Source: Hirundichthys speculiger (taxonomy: Eukaryota; Chordata; Actinopteri; Beloniformes; Exocoetidae). Taken from it: 64,000 bases of DNA. Positions 59,974-64,000 of the stretch are shown here, piece after piece. The stretch spans positions 62,001 through 126,000 of the forward strand of contig JAGFBZ010000859.1 of assembly GCA_018398805.1 (NCBI GenBank). Reading direction: 5' to 3'. The first letter of the stretch is position 1, and each line of letters opens with the position of its first letter. A program made the translations under genes and the position numbers. Under the pieces are notes generated by a model. It saw only the letters and a list, made by a program, of their open reading frames with translations. It had not been told where the DNA came from and ran no database searches.

Positions 59974-60220
59974 TCGAGTCCTCAGTAACGTGGAGGGGAA
60001 GTACCTGATGGACAGCGTCCCATTCAGCTGCTGTAACCCTGGTTCCCCGCGGCCCTGCATCCAGCACCACCTGACCAATAACTCCGCCCACTATGACTAT
60101 GACCACCGCACCGAGGAGCTCAACATCTGGACCCGGGGCTGCCGTGAGGCTGTCTTCTCCTACTACAGTGGCATCATGACCACCATTGGAGTGACTGTCA
60201 TAGTGGCGTTCATCCTGGAG
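59974..60220 (+). CDS. prph2: prph2 exon 2
   Basis: 247 nt, again equal to the mammalian exon 2, between acceptor TCCTGCAG and donor GTGAGA. It completes Asp194 and encodes [59 protein letters not shown] and the start of TM4 ([12 protein letters not shown]). Cys213, 214, 222 and 250 complete the seven D2-loop cysteines, and NNS gives the conserved N-glycosylation site near residue 229. The exon ends at codon 276 in phase 0. Exon 3 (end of TM4 and cytoplasmic tail) is not found before 64000. Confidence 0.96.
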
Positions 60221-60706
60221 GTGAGACCCCACCCACACACCCCTGCAGCCAATCAGCAGCAACCTGGACCACTCGGTCATCAGAAATGTTCCTCTGTGTT
60301 TGATGCAGGTTAGCTTGACAACAGGAAAGTGTTTCACCTTCAATATGTGAAGATGAACTCTTTGAGTCTAGACCAGGGTGTCTAGTCCTCTAGAGCACTT
60401 CATCGTTTTCAAAGCGTCTAATATCTTTCCATTCTGACTATCAAGGAGGTCATAGACCTGCACCTTCATCTGAGACGCAATATATCCAAAATATATCATC
60501 ACAATGTCAACATCACAAAAACAAAGACGATGTCATCATAAATGGTCTATTTTCCGGTTCCACGCATTCACACACTAAATGTCAATAATGTATTTGACCC
60601 GTCTGATCAAACCTCAATGCCTGAGTTGCTCATTTAGATGCTCATGTACATGGAGAGCATTGTGACGGCAGACGGGACAAGATGAGTGAGAAAACCAGGC
60701 TTAGGG

Positions 60707-60758
60707 TTAGGCTTAGGCTTAGGGTTAGGGGTAACCCTAACCCTAAGCCTAAGCCTAA
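60707..60758. repeat. Perfect telomere-type palindrome in prph2 intron 2
   Basis: A 24-nt arm made of TTAGGC and TTAGGG units (60707-60730), a 4-nt GTAA loop, then the exact complement (60735-60758). A further (TTAGGG)-type run lies at 60850-60869. Confidence 0.97.
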
Positions 60759-60944
60759 ATCAGAGGTCAGTTTAAGAAGGTGTTAAATCTCAAACAGAAT
60801 TCATTAAAATCCTGTCAGTTGTTTGACACATTTGTCTCTACGGTAAGCTGGGTTAGGGTTAGGGTTAGGAGAGCTGTTCCTCTGTCTCAGTAGCACTTAG
60901 TCTCATGCTGTTTAGGCCCCAAGCAGAGCTCAGTTTATTTTGTT

Positions 60945-62520
60945 TAAACTTACAATCCAAATTCCATAAAAATTAGAAGTTTTTTTTTATTTTAAAGGTG
61001 GGGTGGGTGTTCTTTGAAAAAACGGTTCCAGCAATCCAACTCAAGTGAGATTTTGAAAATATACACTCCCTCCCTCCTCCCAAAGGCTCCGCCTCCTCCT
61101 CTTCAGCTCACCCCTCGAAACCACACCTTCACACGGTTCACGACTACATGAACCGCAGGGAGGGAGGGAGGGGTGGGTGGGAGTGTATTGATATTTGATG
61201 GACGTATTAGGCAGCCAATAAATGTAAAGATGATCAGTACATTGATTGGTCAGAGTTTTTCTCTGATTATACCCTCTAGACCAGACCAAAATGTTTCGTT
61301 TTTTTTGCAAACATTTTATTTCAGTGGGTGCAATGAGAATGTGAAAAGGTTTTCAGGCAATATTGTAAAAAGTGCTGCAAAAAAAGAACACCTACCCCAC
61401 CTTTAATAAATGAAAACCAAAAGACTTTTAGATCTCATGAGTCAATAGTTTATTCTCAACAGAACATTGATAATATAAATGTTTAAACAGTAAATGAGTT
61501 TATTCCAGATGTGGTTCCAGCTGCAGGTCTCTGAACAGTTGCACAGGAGCAATGTTCTCCACGATGGAGCATCTCCTCTTCTTCTCTCAACAGTCTGAAG
61601 ACATCTGGACATGGAGGTTCTGAGTTTCTGGAGTTCTGGTGTTGAATCTGGTCCCAGGTTTCCAGCTGCTGAAGAGTTCTTTGTGGTTGAATGATGCTCC
61701 AGATGTTCTCTCCAGGTGAAAGATCTGGACTGCAGGTCCAGTTCAGGTCCTGGACTCTCCTCTGATGAAGCCATGCTGTTGTAACAGCTGCAGTATCTGG
61801 TTCAGCATCGTCCTGCTGAGATCCACCAGACCTTCTCTGAAACAGACATCTGGAGGGGAGCAGATGTTCCTCTGAGACCTTTATAGACCTTCATCCAGAA
61901 CATCCCCCCAGCTGTCCAGACCGTCTGGACCTCTGCACCTCCAGACCAGCAGAGATGCTTTAGAACTGAATCCTGGTAACAGCTGGAAGGGACCAATAAA
62001 GGTCCTGGTCCTTGTCCCTGACGCACAGAGATGTCTCCAGTTTCTCTGAATCTGTAGCTGATGTTCTGGACTGTAGATGAGGAGATCTGCAGAGTCTCTG
62101 AGGAACATTGTTTCTAAAGTATTCCTCCATCTCTTTATTCAGTCTTTCTCAGATTGGAGAGCTTGTGTCCATCTCTACTTCAGAGAGACTCTGCCTCTCT
62201 AATCATCCCTTTATAGCTGATCATGTTCAGACCTGAGATCAGTTACCTTCATGAGTTCACAGATGTTCTCCAGATGTTCTCCAGATGAAGCTTCTCCATC
62301 CAGTTGTTGCTGCTGTCCAACTATCAGAGATCTGCAGCTGGAACCACATCTGGAATGAGCTCTTTTAGAGAAAACTGGAGAATTTACCAGTTTGAACATT
62401 TATCTTTGTTCTGTTGGGGATAAAATATTGTCTCATGAGATTTGAAAGTCTTTCAGTTTTAATTCTACTTACATTTAAAAAAAAGCATCCCAGCTTTTCT
62501 GGAATTTGAGTTGTACTTTT
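60945..62520. mobile_element. Dispersed DNA-transposon-like repeat in prph2 intron 2
   Basis: Possible ends: ACAATCCAAATTCCATAAAA (60951) and the loosely inverse TTTCTGGAATTTGAGTTGTAC near 62500. The interior is a decayed, repetitive sequence (GATGTTCTCCAGATGTTCTCC at about 62265) with no intact frame. It contains the nested MITE at 60996-61402. I cannot name the superfamily. Confidence 0.45.
60996..61402. mobile_element. TTAA-flanked MITE (piggyBac-like)
   Basis: Flanked by TTAA (60992-60995 and 61403-61406). Ends AGGTGGGGTGGGTGTTCTTT and the inverse AAAGAACACCTACCCCACCT differ at one base. No coding sequence. Confidence 0.85.
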
Positions 62521-62689
62521 GAAGGTCTTGTAGTTCAGTTTTTCTCTCCTGATTTCACATTTTATCTCCCTTTTTAACAAAACTAGCTCTGCGATGTTGC
62601 CTTCGCTGACTTTTTTTCAGTAAAAATTTCAGTGGTTTTGAAACACTTGGTTTGCTATTTGGAAAAAGTTTAAAAGTCATTTTAAGAAT

Positions 62690-63540
62690 CTTCCCCTTAC
62701 CCGTTACCACTAGCCGCTACCCACAAATTGCGGGTTTAGGACTCTCTGCTAACCGCTAATGCAATCTTCTGCTCCCTAAAGCCGCTACCGTTATGCTGAC
62801 TCTCTTACTCACCTGTAGGTGTGGCAATGGGCATGTCTTTTGCCCTTTCCACAAACTCGGTATCTTGCAATCGCCAGATTTAGGGTTGCAGGTAGCGGGT
62901 GGTCAGACCGCCCACTACCTGCAACCTGCATGTTGGCACGTACAAGAGCGCATCCAAATGTCATCAATGCACGTCCACCTGGTCACATGTGGACATCGAC
63001 AAACGTCTCTACCTCTGGAATTAACTCTGGTATAAAAGCGTGATTTGGCCTCAGTTGAACCCCAGAGATTGTCTTAAACGGCTTCCTCACCAGTTAAACC
63101 ATAGACGACCAGAGCGTGTTAACTGGGAGGACACCAACTATCTGGGACTTTAAGGTAGCCGATAGGAATTGTCTGTGTAGAAATATTTTTACGTATATAT
63201 CAGTGCAGAGGAGGAGGAAGGAAGAGGAGGAAGCTCTACAGCAGAGTCCCAGATGAGCTGCCCATGAGAGCTGCTCTGATCTGGATGAAAAGACGCTCCA
63301 TAGCGGTTAGCGGTTAGCAGGTAGCGCAACCTGCTCTTAAAGGTAACGGCTGCTGACGCACTGATTGGTTCAACAGGTGATCGCCCTAACCACTCCTATG
63401 CATAATGTAGCGGGTAGCGCAGGTGGGATAGCGGGTTTAGCTAGGTGGAAGGTTGCGTTCTTTGCAGGGGAAGACCCCTCCTGCTACCTGCTATCCCTTA
63501 ATAGTGGTTTTAGCAGATCTGGTGGAAGATCTGGCCCTAA
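62690..63540. mobile_element. Dispersed repeat related to 22500-22850
   Basis: GC-balanced sequence built from GCTACC/GGTAGC motifs (CCGCTACCC, GCAGGTAGCGGG, AGCGGTTAGCGGTTAGCAGG). The right end TGCTACCTGCTATCCCTTAA and adjoining bases match 22797-22840. CAGGTAGCGGGTGGTCAGAC / GCCCACTACCTGC (62890-62925) is an internal inverted repeat. Likely a non-autonomous DNA element. Confidence 0.55.
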
Positions 63541-64000
63541 ATCTCTCCGGTGTCCTGGTCTAACTTGGGGTTTTCTCCCTGACGGAGATGTCTTCATAAC
63601 TGGAAGTTGGAGAAACACAAGCGCAACAGAGAAAAACTGTTCAAAAAGTGAGAGTTGTCAACGGATCTAGAAACCATCATGGTTTGATTTCTTGTTCAGG
63701 TCCGGAGTTATGGTTCTTACAATAACTGGAGTTGTATTGGGAAAGGAAATGTGTCTTTTTCCTTACTGTCTGTAAAATATTAGATTGAAATTTACTTTTA
63801 AATGAGCTATTGAAATAAATCCGACCTTTAACTGAGAGAAGAAGCATTCGCTTCCTGTTGTGACATTCAGGTTTAGTTTGATGGTTCTGTTCAACTGCAG
63901 TCTCATTTGTTTAGGCAGATTTGTTGCACTGTTAATCATCAGATTTAAACCAGATTATCATTCTGCAGGAAAGTGACCTGAAGGCATCAGGTTAACAGTT
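63541..64000. other. prph2: prph2 intron 2 continuing to the window edge
   Basis: No exon 3 sequence (acceptor followed by the end of TM4) is seen. Nothing else recognised. Confidence 0.6.

Noticed and set aside
60221..64000. prph2 exon 3
   Set aside because: Looked for an acceptor followed by the end of TM4 and the cytoplasmic tail; not found. It must lie beyond the window.

Overview
This window looks like teleost fish genomic DNA. It carries two vertebrate genes split by GT-AG introns, sitting in a dense layer of fish-type transposable elements: Tc1-like, hAT, Harbinger, pogo/Tigger-like, L1, L2/CR1-like and a restriction-like-endonuclease (R2/R4-type) retrotransposon. Microsatellites are long. 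Nothing prokaryotic (operon, CRISPR, phage) is present.

Host genes. (1) pcca, the biotin-carboxylase subunit of mitochondrial propionyl-CoA carboxylase, lies on the minus strand. Ten consecutive coding exons run from the start codon at 41481 down to 14523. Together they are 768 nt, or 256 codons, and cover the mitochondrial presequence, the biotin-carboxylase N domain and the start of the ATP-grasp domain. The later exons are not in the window. (2) prph2 (peripherin-2/rds, a photoreceptor disc-rim tetraspanin) lies on the plus strand. Exon 1 (58023-58603) and exon 2 (59974-60220) are present; exon 3 lies past the right edge. The two genes are divergent, with about 16.5 kb between their start codons. 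(3) A well-formed terminal coding exon with a poly(A) signal (1596-1860, minus) belongs to a gene I do not recognise. It sits where pcca intron 10 or downstream sequence would be expected.

Layout. 1-1500: old LINE tails and a retroelement-like unit encoding a small single-pass membrane protein. 1.6-1.9 kb: orphan terminal exon. 2.8-4.9 kb: transposase relic and a dead Tc1-like element. 6.57-14.41 kb: a hAT element with an 8-bp target duplication, split by a nearly full-length 6-kb L1 with an 18-bp target duplication. 14.5-41.5 kb: pcca exons, whose introns hold a pogo-like element, a Harbinger-type MITE, L2 fragments, three Tc1-like insertions, the R2/R4-type element in head-to-tail order, and nested hAT MITEs. 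41.6-56.5 kb: intergenic region with a hAT inserted in a GATA microsatellite, a Harbinger element with a Myb gene, a fold-back repeat, a hAT inserted in a composite repeat that has an empty paralogous copy at 26.5-27.3 kb, and a CR1/L2-type LINE end. 56.5-57.6 kb: a 1.1-kb minisatellite and a poly-G tract just upstream of prph2. 58-64 kb: prph2 exons 1-2, whose introns hold a perfect telomere-repeat palindrome and a TTAA-flanked MITE nested in an older repeat.

Most of the value of the window is in its insertion history. Exact target-site duplications let several insertions be ordered. All family names come from motif recognition by eye, not from a database search.
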